Below, one piece after another: positions 48,686 to 59,065 of a stretch of 64,000 bases of DNA. The DNA is from JBCBEX01 sp038528235. GTDB taxonomy: Bacteria; Bacteroidota; Rhodothermia; Rhodothermales; Rubricoccaceae. The notes beneath the pieces were generated by a model. It did no database searches, was not told the DNA's origin, and saw only the letters and a list, made by a program, of their open reading frames with translations. The stretch covers positions 1-64,000 of the forward strand of contig JBCBEX010000009.1 in assembly GCA_038528235.1 (NCBI GenBank), in the 5' to 3' direction. The translations under genes were made by a program, and so were the position numbers. The number at the start of each line of letters is the position of its first letter. Within the stretch, counting starts at the first letter, position 1.

Positions 48686-50254
48686 TCAAGAAGGGGGGTG
48701 CTCGTCCGAGTGCTCTCCTTTTTTGCGGGCCAGCTGCTCGCTACGAGGCGTCCGGGCGCTCCGAAGCGCCCGTCCGCCCAGTGCCAGCGTGACGAGGCCT
48801 CCCAAGACCGTAGCCGCAAATGTCCAGGCCGGTCCAAGCGTGCTCCACTCGACGACTGCGACGAACGCCACGAGAGGGAGAGCGCGAACGAGCGCGGCGC
48901 CAGCGTCCGTGAGGACGCCGCGATAGGGGACGCGGGCCAGATGCAGCATCCAGGCGAGGTGCGCCACCCGCAGCAGCGCGCCGGCTACGCCCGCCACCAG
49001 CACGGTCCCCACGGCATTGAGCGAGAAGGCGGCTGCCGTGATGGCGCTCGTGAGCACCACGAACATCACGATGCTGAAGCCGAGGTCGGCACGCTGACGT
49101 TCGAGCACGTCGAAGAGCGCCGTCATCGGAGCGGCGATGGCGGCGAGCAGCACCCACGGCGCGGTGAGTTGAGCGTAGCGCCCGGCCTCCACCCACACCT
49201 CGCCGAAGACGAACGCAAACAGCGACGGCCCAGCAACCAGCACGGCGAGGCTTGGGAAGAGCGTCACGGCCCACATTCCGCGCAGCACCGTTCGCGTCAG
49301 CGTCGGCAGCGTTCCGGCGCGGTAGGCGTCGGCGGCGCGCACGAAGAATACCTCGCCCACGGCACCTGTGACGAGGCCGAGCGGCAAGGCCAGCGCGCCG
49401 AAGGCTACACCGAACTGACCGACGACGGCGCTGCCAAAAAACACCGCGAGCAGCAAGACTGGCGCGCGCGTGGCCGCCACGTTGAGCAGCGCCGCTGGTG
49501 CCGAATAGCGAGGGAAGCGCTGGTAGCGCCCGGCAAGGCGCACGACGCCCGCTCTCGACACGGCACCGAAGCGGGCACGGTCGCGCGTGAGTAGCCAGAC
49601 GCCACCCACGAGCGCGCCGACGAGAAAGCCAGCCACCACGCCGCCCACGAGGCCCAGCGCAGCAAGCCTGGAGCCCGCGCCCCCGGCGACGACACCCGCA
49701 GCGAGAGCAATCCCGACGCCTAGCTGTACGGCCAGCGTCGTGCCGCTCTGAGCGACCCGTACGGCAGAGACGAGGCGGAACCGATCAAAGCGGCTATGCC
49801 AGACGGTCAGGGTCTGCACGGCCTCTGCGGCGAGGAGCGCCACAGGAAACAGCACCAAGGCCATACGCGCGACGGGATCGGCGAGCACAGTGGGAGCCAG
49901 ACCCGCCGGGACGAGCAGCACGAGCGCACTCAGCAGCGATACGGCCGTTGCACAGCCGAGCGCGAGCACGAACAGCCCAGCCGCCCGATCGTCAGAGCGA
50001 GGCAAGAGGAGCGTCGAGCGGTAGCCGCCCGAGGCGACCGTCGCCCCAAGCGAGACGAGCGTGGTGAAGACCGTCAGCACGCCGAAGTCGTCGGGTGTGT
50101 AGAGCCGCGTGAGGACGGGCCGCGCGGCGAATACCAGCGCCTGCGCCGCCGCTGTCCCGCCGACGAGCGTGAGGATCGGCGCGAGCAGCGAGGACCCTGC
50201 CCACGCGCCCTTCCACCGATTACGCCACCCTGGAGGCTGAGCAGGTGCGCTCAC
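48686..50254 (-). CDS. Polysaccharide flippase-like membrane protein (MATE/MOP superfamily)
   Basis: A 522-residue membrane protein with about 12-14 helices of the polysaccharide biosynthesis (Wzx/MATE) type, from LTLVGGTAAAQALVFAARPVLTRLY onward. It probably flips a lipid-linked oligosaccharide or glycolipid. Start GTG 50254 overlaps the FemAB-like gene stop by 4 bp (GTGA), a sign of translational coupling. A charged C-terminal tail (ARKKGEHSDEHPP) follows. Both genes probably act in envelope glycan assembly; the glycan is unknown. Confidence 0.85.
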   Translation of the reverse strand: MSAPAQPPGWRNRWKGAWAGSSLLAPILTLVGGTAAAQALVFAARPVLTRLYTPDDFGVLTVFTTLVSLGATVASGGYRSTLLLPRSDDRAAGLFVLALGCATAVSLLSALVLLVPAGLAPTVLADPVARMALVLFPVALLAAEAVQTLTVWHSRFDRFRLVSAVRVAQSGTTLAVQLGVGIALAAGVVAGGAGSRLAALGLVGGVVAGFLVGALVGGVWLLTRDRARFGAVSRAGVVRLAGRYQRFPRYSAPAALLNVAATRAPVLLLAVFFGSAVVGQFGVAFGALALPLGLVTGAVGEVFFVRAADAYRAGTLPTLTRTVLRGMWAVTLFPSLAVLVAGPSLFAFVFGEVWVEAGRYAQLTAPWVLLAAIAAPMTALFDVLERQRADLGFSIVMFVVLTSAITAAAFSLNAVGTVLVAGVAGALLRVAHLAWMLHLARVPYRGVLTDAGAALVRALPLVAFVAVVEWSTLGPAWTFAATVLGGLVTLALGGRALRSARTPRSEQLARKKGEHSDEHPPS

Positions 50255-51258
50255 CGCAGCGCACGGACCAGACGCAGCGCCCGCGACGGTGCCACCTCGA
50301 CGCGCGCCGAGGCGACCAGCGGGAAGCCTAGCCGCCGCTTGAAGGATGAGACCGTCTGCAGATTGCCACCGACGAGGTCGATGGTCGGGATGCCGTCGTC
50401 GGCGAGCGCGTCGGCAGTCGCGGCCATGAGCATGAGCATCCCTGCGCCCGGCTCGGCGCTGCCCGCCCAGAAGTAGCCTGCGAGGTCGTCGACCGTCGTG
50501 GTAACCGCGCCGACCGGCGTGCCATCGCGCTTCGCAGCGACCAGAATGCGGCCCAGTCCGCTCGCAACGTGGGCGCGGACAAGCTGTTCGAGGGCATCCT
50601 CCGCGAACCCAAACTCGCGCCCTTGCCTGCGAAACGGCCGCGTCACGAAGTCGGCAACGAGCGCGGTGGCGCTGTCGTCGCGCTGGAGCACGAGGCCGTT
50701 GGGGCGCGGCGAGCCATCGGTGCGGGTGGCGCGGTTCTCCCGGACCATCTTGCGCACGTAGGGCGGGACTGTGCCGCCCCAGTCCGAGGCGCCTGCGTAG
50801 GTGAAGCGTGGGGTCACGTTCCACCCAGCCCAGGCAAACGGTCGCGCGTCCGCAAACGCAGGGGGCAGGTGCAGTTCGACGAAGTCGGCGCGGTCACGGA
50901 GCGCCTCGATCCAGCGCGTGAGCGCGCCCTTAGGCGTACCGAGCGGGTTCGCCCCCGAGAGCGTGTCGTCGAGTGTCTCGGCGCACACAGGGCCGCCGTA
51001 GGGCGTCAGCGGCGGTACGACCGCGAGGCGAAACGGCCCCCGCTGCTTCCAGAACACCACGCCTGCGACGCGCGGCGCTTCGCCTGGCAGCCCCACCGCC
51101 AGGATCTCTCCCGTCAGCCCGAACGCCCGGCACGCCGCGTCGGCGTGCACGAGCGTGTGGAACGGCGTTCGCTGCGGACTCGCGGCCAGCAGCGCCGCAT
51201 ACGCCGCCCGCGCCGAGGCGTCGTCCAGGCCGTGCCACGTCGCGCGGACCTCGCTCAT
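50251..51258 (-). CDS. FemAB/GNAT-like acyltransferase
   Basis: A 335-residue protein with the double GNAT fold of FemAB-like and BioF2-like acyltransferases. LAVVPPLTPYGGPV is typical of the N-terminal half and FRRQGREFGFAEDALEQL, PVGAVTTTVDDLAGYFWAGSA and DDGIPTIDLVGGNLQTVSSFKRRLGF make up the acetyltransferase half. In envelope loci such proteins add an amino acid or acyl group to a glycan or lipid. It is coupled to the flippase gene by a 4-bp overlap. The HslU gene ends only 11 bp downstream of the upstream end of this gene. Confidence 0.8.
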   Translation of the reverse strand: MSEVRATWHGLDDASARAAYAALLAASPQRTPFHTLVHADAACRAFGLTGEILAVGLPGEAPRVAGVVFWKQRGPFRLAVVPPLTPYGGPVCAETLDDTLSGANPLGTPKGALTRWIEALRDRADFVELHLPPAFADARPFAWAGWNVTPRFTYAGASDWGGTVPPYVRKMVRENRATRTDGSPRPNGLVLQRDDSATALVADFVTRPFRRQGREFGFAEDALEQLVRAHVASGLGRILVAAKRDGTPVGAVTTTVDDLAGYFWAGSAEPGAGMLMLMAATADALADDGIPTIDLVGGNLQTVSSFKRRLGFPLVASARVEVAPSRALRLVRALR

Positions 51259-51269
51259 GACCTCAGCGC

Positions 51270-52691
<1,422 letters not shown>

Positions 52692-52742
52692 GGGAATGCT
52701 GTACGTCGGTGGACGATGGGGACGGAGCGGCGCAGGGTGCGC

Positions 52743-53681
52743 CTACTCGTCGTCGTCGAACGAGCCCGTGGCTTCCGGGGTCGGCGCAGCGACGCCAGCC
52801 GTGCCACCGCGCTCGGCATACTCGGCGCGCACTTCTAACACGGCCGGGTGCTCGTCGTTGACGATGAGCACGGTGTAGTCGTAGGGCATCCCGCGGCGGC
52901 GCTCCAGACGCACCGCCCCGCACTCTTCGAGGTCGCCGATGAGTGACTTCGGGTCGTGGTCGTCCATCTCGCCAAGCTCTTCCGAGAGGCGGCGAAGCAG
53001 CGGCGTGAGGTAGATCTCGTCGTACTGCCCGAAGAACTCCTCGATGATTTCCAGGGCGTCGTAGTCGCGTTCGTTTGGCGGGTCGGTGATCTCCGCAAAG
53101 TCAGTAATGGTGCCCGCGGGCGCCGCTGTCTGGTTCTCCTCCTCCAGGAGGTCGACGGTGTCCTCGCTCAAGAGCGACTCGGCGAAGACGTAGGTGCCCA
53201 TGCCGGTCTGTTCGAGGAGGCGCGCCGAGAGGTGCTCGCGGAAGGCGATCACGCGCACACGGCGGCCGCGCGCTTTGAGCGCCTGCACGACGGGGACGTA
53301 GTCGCGGTCGCCCGAGACGAGCACGAACGGGTCGATGTCGTCGAAGCGCTCCGAGTAGCGGATGGCGTCAATGGCCATCTGGAGGTCCGTCGTGTTGCGG
53401 TGCATCGTCGAGGGGACGAACTGCGGCTGGATGCCGTTGAGGTAGAGCGCCCGCTGGACGTGGCGCACGTGCTCGTCGATGCCCGCGAAGTCGGCGTAGG
53501 CGAACCCGCGGCCAACATGGATGCCCTCGCCGTCGAGGTGGCGGCGCAGCCCTTCGATGAGCTCGATGGTGACGTCGCTAGGCGAGCCCGGGTGCTTGAG
53601 GCGGTTCTTGAGGTAGTAGTAGAGGTTTTGGTAATCAATCAGGACGGCTGCGGCCTGGGGATGACTAGGAGACGTGGTCAT
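52743..53681 (-). CDS. NYN-domain (PIN-like) RNase family protein with winged helix
   Basis: A 312-residue protein with a LabA/DUF88-type NYN domain. VLIDYQNLYYYLK carries the first Asp, then TDLQMAIDAIRYSE and FVLVSGDRDYVPVVQAL carry the other acidic residues of the PIN-like metal site. A C-terminal region (about 205-300) with a winged-helix or OST-HTH-like pattern follows, and then an acidic tail. It probably binds or cleaves RNA. It lies between hslV and hslU in the same direction, an uncommon arrangement. Confidence 0.85.
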   Translation of the reverse strand: MTTSPSHPQAAAVLIDYQNLYYYLKNRLKHPGSPSDVTIELIEGLRRHLDGEGIHVGRGFAYADFAGIDEHVRHVQRALYLNGIQPQFVPSTMHRNTTDLQMAIDAIRYSERFDDIDPFVLVSGDRDYVPVVQALKARGRRVRVIAFREHLSARLLEQTGMGTYVFAESLLSEDTVDLLEEENQTAAPAGTITDFAEITDPPNERDYDALEIIEEFFGQYDEIYLTPLLRRLSEELGEMDDHDPKSLIGDLEECGAVRLERRRGMPYDYTVLIVNDEHPAVLEVRAEYAERGGTAGVAAPTPEATGSFDDDE

Positions 53682-53755
53682 AGCTGGATGCCTGTGTGCA
53701 GAGTCAGGAGTAAAGCGTGAAGAGGACTGGAGTGGGGCGGAGTCGCTGACAGCCG

Positions 53756-54349
53756 TCATTCGGCGTCGAGCTCGAGGATGGTGAGGCGGTCGTTGGTGTA
53801 GATGCAGATGTCGGCAGCGATGCGGAGGCCTTCGTCCACAACCTCGCGGGCGGTGAGGCCGTCGGCGTGCTTCATCATCGCGCGGGCGGCGGCGAGCGCG
53901 TAGGGCGCGCCGGAGCCGATGGCAAGGATGTCGTCGTCAGGCTCGATCACGTCGCCGGTGCCGGAGATGAGGAGCAGGCGGTCGGGGGCCGCCACGGCGA
54001 GGAGCGCTTCGAGGCGGCGGAGGTAGCGGTCGGTGCGCCAGTCCTTGGCGAGCTCGACGGCCGAACGCGCCACGTTGCCACCGTGCTGCTGCAGCTTCGC
54101 CTCGAACCGCTCGAAGAGCGTGAAGGCGTCCGCCGTAGCCCCGGCGAAGCCCGCCAGGATCTTGCCGCCGTGGAGCGGGCGCACCTTCTGCGCCGTGTGC
54201 TTGAGGACGGTGTCTTTCATGGTGGCCTGCCCGTCGGAGCCGAGCGCGACCTTATCGCCGACCCGGACGCCGAGGACGGTTGTAGCGTGTATCGTCGGCG
54301 CGCCGACAAGCGGACTGTGCCCGGAAGCCGGGCCGTAGAGATGCGTCAT
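53756..54349 (-). CDS. hslV: ATP-dependent protease peptidase subunit HslV
   Basis: A threonine peptidase forming the HslV hexamer rings. The 197 residues contain the active-site Thr after a 22-residue N-terminal extension (IHATTVLGVRVGDKVALGSD), and the usual GKILAGFAGATADAFTLFERFE and IGSGAPYALAAARAM segments. The N-terminal extension is longer than in E. coli, where the Thr follows Met directly, so processing must remove it. It starts at ATG 54349, upstream of the NYN gene by 75 bp. Confidence 0.95.
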   Translation of the reverse strand: MTHLYGPASGHSPLVGAPTIHATTVLGVRVGDKVALGSDGQATMKDTVLKHTAQKVRPLHGGKILAGFAGATADAFTLFERFEAKLQQHGGNVARSAVELAKDWRTDRYLRRLEALLAVAAPDRLLLISGTGDVIEPDDDILAIGSGAPYALAAARAMMKHADGLTAREVVDEGLRIAADICIYTNDRLTILELDAE

Positions 54350-54498
54350 GCGAAAACGAGTGGAGGAAGCGCCACCGTGCGTTCCGAGGACCCGTAGGAC
54401 GTCGTCAGACCAGAGGCGGCATCAACGGCCGCTGTGGAGAAGGACTGCACTAGAAATCATCGGAGCGCCCGCGAATATTGGCGGCGCGATCATGCCCC

Positions 54499-56040
54499 TT
54501 ATCGAGGCCAGCTTGCTAGAAGTTCCACGATGGCGTCCTGCGTGGCGTTCACCTGGCGCGTGCGGACGCTGTAGTGGTTGGCGAGGAGCGCGAAGCCGAG
54601 CCGCGAGCCGCCCGCGGTCGTGACGACGCCCACGAGCGCCCGCGCGCCGGTGATGAAGCCCGTTTTTGCACGGACGTTGCCACCCGCACGCCCCGTCTGG
54701 AAGCGCCGCGCGATCGTGCCGTCGCGCCCGCCGACCGGCAGCGAGTCGAAGAACGCCGCGCGTACGGCGGGCTCAGGATGGCGGTCCATGTAGGTGAGCA
54801 GCGCCGTGAAGTCCGCCGGGCGCACGAGGTTCTGGTAGGACAGCCCGGAGCCGTCGCGCACCCGCACGCGGCTCGTGTCGACGCCCGCCCGGCCGAGGAA
54901 CGCCCGCGTGGCGAGCGCGCCTGCCTGGAAGCTGCCTACTTCGGGTGCATCGTCCTCCTGAGCCTCCGAGAGGGCTGGGTAGATCTGCGCGCCGAGCGTC
55001 TTGAAGAGGTGCTCGGCCGCCAGGTTGTTGCTGCGCACGTTCACGTCGCGTGCGATCTCGGCGAGCGTCGGCGACGCATGCGACGCGAGCGTCGTCATCT
55101 GGGCATAGTCGAACGGCATGTCGGATAGCGCGTCCGCGTCGAAGGCTTGGCCGTCTACCTCAATGCCCTGTGCTTCGAGCGTTTCGAGGAGCACCTGCGC
55201 GAAGTAGGCCGTCGGGTTGTGCACGGCGATGGCTTCGAAGTCCTGGCGTCCGGCAGCAACCGTGCTCGACACGGTGATCGTGTTGCCCGAGAGGTCGCGC
55301 GCGTAGCCTTCGTCGTAGGGCGTCCCTGCCGCAGCCGTCTGGCTCGTGTTCTCGACCTGGACATAGGGCGTCATCGCGGGCTCCCAGGTGATCTGGGTCG
55401 GCTGGCCGGGCGTGGTCGCCTCGACGAGCAACTCGACGGTGCCCTCGTTATAGCTCAGGCCTGCGATCTCGGCGGCGTAGTAGAACGGCAGGTCGTCCCA
55501 GGACCAAGCCGGGCCGAGCGCTGTCTCGTCGAACACGTCGTCGTCGCCCAGAACGTTGCCGGTGATGCGGGTGATACCGCGTGCCCGGAGCGCGTCTGCC
55601 CAGGCGCGGAAGGTGAGCGTCTTGTCGCCCTCGGTGTAGCGCCCGCCGATCGTCGGGTCGCCCACGCCGCGCACGACGAGGTTGCCGATCAGCGTGCTGC
55701 CTTCGACGCGGCCGTCGAGGTAGAGCGGCGTCACGTAGCGGAACGTGGGCCCGAGCAGGTCGAGCGCCGCGGCGGTGGTGAGCAGCTTCTGCGTGGACGC
55801 CGGGATGAAGAGCTTGCCCTCGTCGCGGCGGTAGAGCGTCTGGCCGGTTTCGAGGTTGACGACCTGCACGCCCCAGTGCGCGTCCTCATAGGCAGGCACG
55901 TCCAGCAGCGCGTCGATCTGCGCGGTCAGGCTGGGCTGGGCCGCTGCGACCGGAGTAAGGGAATAGGGGATAGGGGATAGGGTGAGCAGAAACCAGGCAG
56001 CGGCACAGCATCTATACACGGCTCCAACTTCTAACTTCAT
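54499..56040 (-). CDS. dacB: D-alanyl-D-alanine carboxypeptidase/endopeptidase (PBP4, DacB)
   Basis: A 513-residue periplasmic penicillin-binding protein that trims peptidoglycan cross-links and terminal D-Ala. The SxxK motif is ASTQK (Ser82), SxN is VRSNN and KTG is VRAKTGFITG. A large inserted domain between SxxK and SxN is typical of class C PBP4. The signal peptide region is unusual: its coding DNA has heptanucleotide repeats and the ATG 56040 itself lies within such a repeat. It follows mreC closely, and the mreC stop codon is in the same repeat. Confidence 0.92.
   Translation of the reverse strand: MKLEVGAVYRCCAAAWFLLTLSPIPYSLTPVAAAQPSLTAQIDALLDVPAYEDAHWGVQVVNLETGQTLYRRDEGKLFIPASTQKLLTTAAALDLLGPTFRYVTPLYLDGRVEGSTLIGNLVVRGVGDPTIGGRYTEGDKTLTFRAWADALRARGITRITGNVLGDDDVFDETALGPAWSWDDLPFYYAAEIAGLSYNEGTVELLVEATTPGQPTQITWEPAMTPYVQVENTSQTAAAGTPYDEGYARDLSGNTITVSSTVAAGRQDFEAIAVHNPTAYFAQVLLETLEAQGIEVDGQAFDADALSDMPFDYAQMTTLASHASPTLAEIARDVNVRSNNLAAEHLFKTLGAQIYPALSEAQEDDAPEVGSFQAGALATRAFLGRAGVDTSRVRVRDGSGLSYQNLVRPADFTALLTYMDRHPEPAVRAAFFDSLPVGGRDGTIARRFQTGRAGGNVRAKTGFITGARALVGVVTTAGGSRLGFALLANHYSVRTRQVNATQDAIVELLASWPR
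55955..55982. repeat. Heptanucleotide repeat in the dacB signal-peptide coding DNA
   Basis: On the minus strand: CCCTATC, CCCTATC, CCCTATT and a degenerate fourth unit. It encodes the LSPIPYSLTP part of the signal peptide. The 7-bp unit length matches other arrays in this window, but the sequence differs. Confidence 0.7.
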
Positions 56041-56053
56041 ACTTCTAACTTCC
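56023..56053. repeat. Degenerate heptanucleotide repeat spanning the mreC stop and dacB start
   Basis: Four 7-bp units of the type WGAAGTT/AGAAGTW on the minus strand. The dacB ATG and the mreC TAG both lie inside it, so the repeat shapes the junction of two genes. No ribosome-binding site is present otherwise. Confidence 0.65.
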
Positions 56054-56875
56054 CTCGGCTTCGAGGGCGGCGCGTTCAGGGTCGGGGGTGCGGAGGACAA
56101 CGTACACGTAGTCCACGGTGCTGATCGGGGCGGCGGGCTCGACGAACAGCACGAAGTCGTTGCGCCCGCCCGCCACGAGCACCGAGTCGATGCGGCCGAC
56201 GGGCAGGCCGGGCGGGAAGACGTCGCTGAAGCCGCTCGTCACCACACGCTGCCCGACGCGGACGGGCTCCGTGCGGACGATGTAGTCCATCGTGAGGCGG
56301 TCGTAGGTGGTGCCGTCCCAGCGCACGAGGCCGTCGCGGCCCAACTCGTCGATGCGGGCGGGGACGGCGAAGTTGGTGTTCTGGTGCGGCAGCACGAGGC
56401 TGTAGTTGGCGCTCACGAGGCTCACCTTGCCGACGAGCCCGCGCTCGTCCATGACAGGCATGTCGAGCGCGACGCCGTCGTTGCGGCCCACGTTGAGCGT
56501 GAGTTGGTTGCTCTGCCGCGTGAGGTCCTTGCCGACGACACGCGCCGGGAGGAGGTCGTAGTCCGAGGAATCGCTCAGGGCGAGCAGGCCGCGCAGCCGC
56601 CGGTTCTCCGCGCGGGCCTCGCGCAGGAGCGCCGCCTCAGCCGCTAGATCAATGGTAGCGGCGCGGAGTCGCTCGTTTTCCTGGAGGGCCGCGGTGTAGC
56701 GCCCGGCCCACGAGAAGACGCCCTCGACGCGCGCCGTGAGGTCCAGCGCCGCCGCCCGAGCGGTGCGCAGCGCAGGGCCGTTCTGCCGGAGCAGTAGCAG
56801 CAGACTCGCCACGAGCAGCACCGCGAGCAGCACGAAGTCGCGAGCGCGTTCCCAGAGCCGTCCGGCGAGGGTCAT
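56045..56875 (-). CDS. mreC: Rod shape-determining protein MreC
   Basis: A 276-residue periplasmic protein with an N-terminal membrane helix (DFVLLAVLLVASLLLLL), a coiled coil (about residues 60-100) and the two beta-barrel domains. It contains DLTRQSNQLTLNVGRNDGV and GLVGKVSLVSANYSLVLPHQN. It links MreB to the cell-wall synthesis machinery. A heptanucleotide array lies upstream, between mreB and mreC. MreD would be expected next, but dacB follows instead. Confidence 0.95.
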   Translation of the reverse strand: MTLAGRLWERARDFVLLAVLLVASLLLLLRQNGPALRTARAAALDLTARVEGVFSWAGRYTAALQENERLRAATIDLAAEAALLREARAENRRLRGLLALSDSSDYDLLPARVVGKDLTRQSNQLTLNVGRNDGVALDMPVMDERGLVGKVSLVSANYSLVLPHQNTNFAVPARIDELGRDGLVRWDGTTYDRLTMDYIVRTEPVRVGQRVVTSGFSDVFPPGLPVGRIDSVLVAGGRNDFVLFVEPAAPISTVDYVYVVLRTPDPERAALEAEGS

Positions 56876-56990
56876 AGCGAGGGAGCTAGCGGCAGGTGGA
56901 GAGGGCGGGACCCGGCCAACATACCGAAGGGCGAGGGCGGGAGAACAGCCACGGAATTCGCTTGACGGCGGGACGAAAGCCGACGTGCTT

Positions 56991-57039
56991 CATCGCCCAT
57001 CGCCCATCGCCCATCGCCCATCGCCCATCGCCCATCGCG
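56991..57039. repeat. Heptanucleotide tandem repeat (6 x CATCGCC plus one variant)
   Basis: Six perfect CATCGCC units (56991-57032) and one variant CATCGCG (57033-57039), on the plus strand. It ends 7 bp before the mreB stop codon and 115 bp upstream of mreC. The unit sequence differs from the 28441 array but the length is again 7 bp. Confidence 0.95.
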
Positions 57040-57046
57040 AGGCTGC

Positions 57047-58051
57047 CTACTTGCTCAGCACCTTGTCGAACTTCTCGATCTCCTCCAGCACCTGACCCGT
57101 GCCGCGCACGACGGCCGTGAGCGGGTCCTCGGCGACGAAGACGGGCATCTCGGTCCGCTCGCGCAGGTGGCTGTCGAGGCTTTTGAGCATCGCGCCGCCG
57201 CCCGTGAGCATGATGCCGCGCTCCAGGATGTCGCCGCCTAGCTCCGGGGGCGTCCGTTCGAGCGCGCGCATGACGGCCTGCACGATCTGCTGGACCGGGG
57301 CGCGGAGCGACTCGCGGACGTCCTCGCTCGTGATCTCGCGCGTCTTCGGCACGCCGGAGACGAGGTCGCGGCCCTTGACGGAGAGCACCAACTCCGGATC
57401 AAGCTCGGAGGCGCTGCCGATCTCGCACTTGATGCGCTCGGCGGTGCGCTGCCCGATGAGCAGGTTGTGGTGCTTGCGGAAATACTGTAAGATCGCCGCG
57501 TCGAGTTCGTTGCCGCCCACGCGGATCGACTCGTCCACGACGATGCCTGAGAGCGCGATCACGGCGATCTCCGTAGTCCCGCCGCCGATGTCCACGATCA
57601 TGTTGCCGATGGGCGCCTGCACGTCCAGGCCGATCCCGATGGCGGCGGCCATGGGCTCGTCGATCAGGCCGACCTGCTTGGCCCCGGCATTGATGGCCGA
57701 GTCGCGCACGGCGCGGCGCTCCACCTCGGTGATGCCGCTCGGCACGCAGATCACCATCCGGCGGGGGTTGGTGAACCGCTTTTTGACCGCCCGCTTGATG
57801 AGCTCCTTGATGAGCACCTCGGCCACGTCGAAGTTGGCGATCACGCCGTCGTTGAGCGGCCAGATCGTCTCGATGTCCTTGTGCGTGCGCTCGTGCATCT
57901 GGAGCGCTTCGAAGCCGACGGCCTCCTGCTGGCCGGTCTTGCGGTTGAGCGCGACCACGCTGGGCTCGTTGAGCACGATGCCCTGGTCCTGGATGTGGAT
58001 CAGCGTGTTCGCCGTGCCAAGGTCGATGGCGACGTCCGTCGAGAAAAACAA
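57047..58051 (-). CDS. mreB: Rod shape-determining actin-like protein MreB
   Basis: Forms membrane-associated filaments that guide cell-wall growth. The 334 residues show the actin fold: VAIDLGTANTLIHIQD (phosphate 1), NMIVDIGGGTTEIAVIALSGI (phosphate 2), GIMLTGGGAML (adenosine). The start is TTG 58051, giving FFSTDVAIDLG, as in other MreB proteins; no upstream ATG is available. It lies upstream of mreC in the same direction. Confidence 0.97.
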   Translation of the reverse strand: MFFSTDVAIDLGTANTLIHIQDQGIVLNEPSVVALNRKTGQQEAVGFEALQMHERTHKDIETIWPLNDGVIANFDVAEVLIKELIKRAVKKRFTNPRRMVICVPSGITEVERRAVRDSAINAGAKQVGLIDEPMAAAIGIGLDVQAPIGNMIVDIGGGTTEIAVIALSGIVVDESIRVGGNELDAAILQYFRKHHNLLIGQRTAERIKCEIGSASELDPELVLSVKGRDLVSGVPKTREITSEDVRESLRAPVQQIVQAVMRALERTPPELGGDILERGIMLTGGGAMLKSLDSHLRERTEMPVFVAEDPLTAVVRGTGQVLEEIEKFDKVLSK

Positions 58052-58198
58052 AGCGGTGGGGGCTGGAAGAGAAGCGGAGGGCGCAGAGCCGCAAAAAGTA
58101 CGGGTACCAACGTGGCAGAAGGGCGAATCGACATGCCCCGCGCTTGAGTTTTCAGCGGAATGTGGAAAAAGCCGCCGTGCGCAGCCTACGATCCTCGG

Positions 58199-59065
58199 CT
58201 ACGCGACGAACGTGAGCCAGACGAGGCCGAAGATGCCGACCGTGTAGCAGTAGTAGGCGAAATACTGCAGCTTGCCGCGCTTCACGAAGTCGATGACAAC
58301 CTTGATGGCCCACACGCCGGAGACATAGGCCACGACCGTCCCGACGAGCAGCGGCACCCAGTCCACGGTCGCGCCCGTTTCGAGCAACTCCAGCGTCTTG
58401 AGGAGCGTCGCGCCGAGGATCACGGGCAGCAGCATCAGGAACGAGAAGTCGGCGGCCTCGCGGCGGTCCACGTTGAGGTAGATCGCCGTACAGATCGTCG
58501 AGCCGGAGCGCGAGATGCCGGGAATCATGGCCATCGACTGCGCGACGCCGACGAGTACTGCCTTAACAGGACTCAGTTGCCCCTGCGGGTTCTTGCGCAG
58601 CAGCGTGAGCAAGAGCAGCGTGCCCGTCACGAGCAGCATGCCACAGACGAGCCGTGGGTCGCTGAAGGCAGCTTCGAGTTGATCCTTGAAGAGGACGTAG
58701 ACGAGGCCCGTGGGCACCATCGAGATGAGGATGAACGCGATCAGCCGCAGCGACACCACCGGCGACGGCGCACCCACGCCCGTCGACTCGATGCGCCCGG
58801 CCCGCAGCGATTCACCCCACGTCGAGGGCTGCGTGAGCGCCTTGAGGCCGCCCGAGATGAGCCGCAGGATGCGCCGCCAGTAGACCGTCACGATGGAGAG
58901 CGTCGTCCCGAAGTGGACGAAGACCTCGAAGGTGATGTCGTTGGCGGCGTCGCCGGAGAGGCCGAGCACGTACTCGCCGAGGACGAGGTGGCCGGAGGAG
59001 GAGATCGGGAGAAACTCGGCGAGGCCCTGGACGAGGCCTAGGATCGCGGCTTGCCACCAGGTCAT
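58199..59065 (-). CDS. uppP: Undecaprenyl-diphosphate phosphatase
   Basis: Recycles the lipid carrier of cell-wall synthesis by dephosphorylating undecaprenyl pyrophosphate. The 288-residue membrane protein shows GLVQGLAEFLPISSSGHLVL with the conserved Glu and Ser-Gly-His motifs, and the PGISRSGSTI motif with the essential Arg and Ser. About eight helices. Length is typical. ATG 59065 is used; the longer frame has no family match. It is 147 bp from mreB and may be transcribed with it. Confidence 0.96.
   Translation of the reverse strand: MTWWQAAILGLVQGLAEFLPISSSGHLVLGEYVLGLSGDAANDITFEVFVHFGTTLSIVTVYWRRILRLISGGLKALTQPSTWGESLRAGRIESTGVGAPSPVVSLRLIAFILISMVPTGLVYVLFKDQLEAAFSDPRLVCGMLLVTGTLLLLTLLRKNPQGQLSPVKAVLVGVAQSMAMIPGISRSGSTICTAIYLNVDRREAADFSFLMLLPVILGATLLKTLELLETGATVDWVPLLVGTVVAYVSGVWAIKVVIDFVKRGKLQYFAYYCYTVGIFGLVWLTFVA

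Noticed and set aside
48656..48725. A rightward terminator after the bacilliredoxin gene
   Set aside because: There is a short GTCGCT/AGCGAC stem and a later T run, but the T run is separated from the stem by about 40 bp, so it was not listed.
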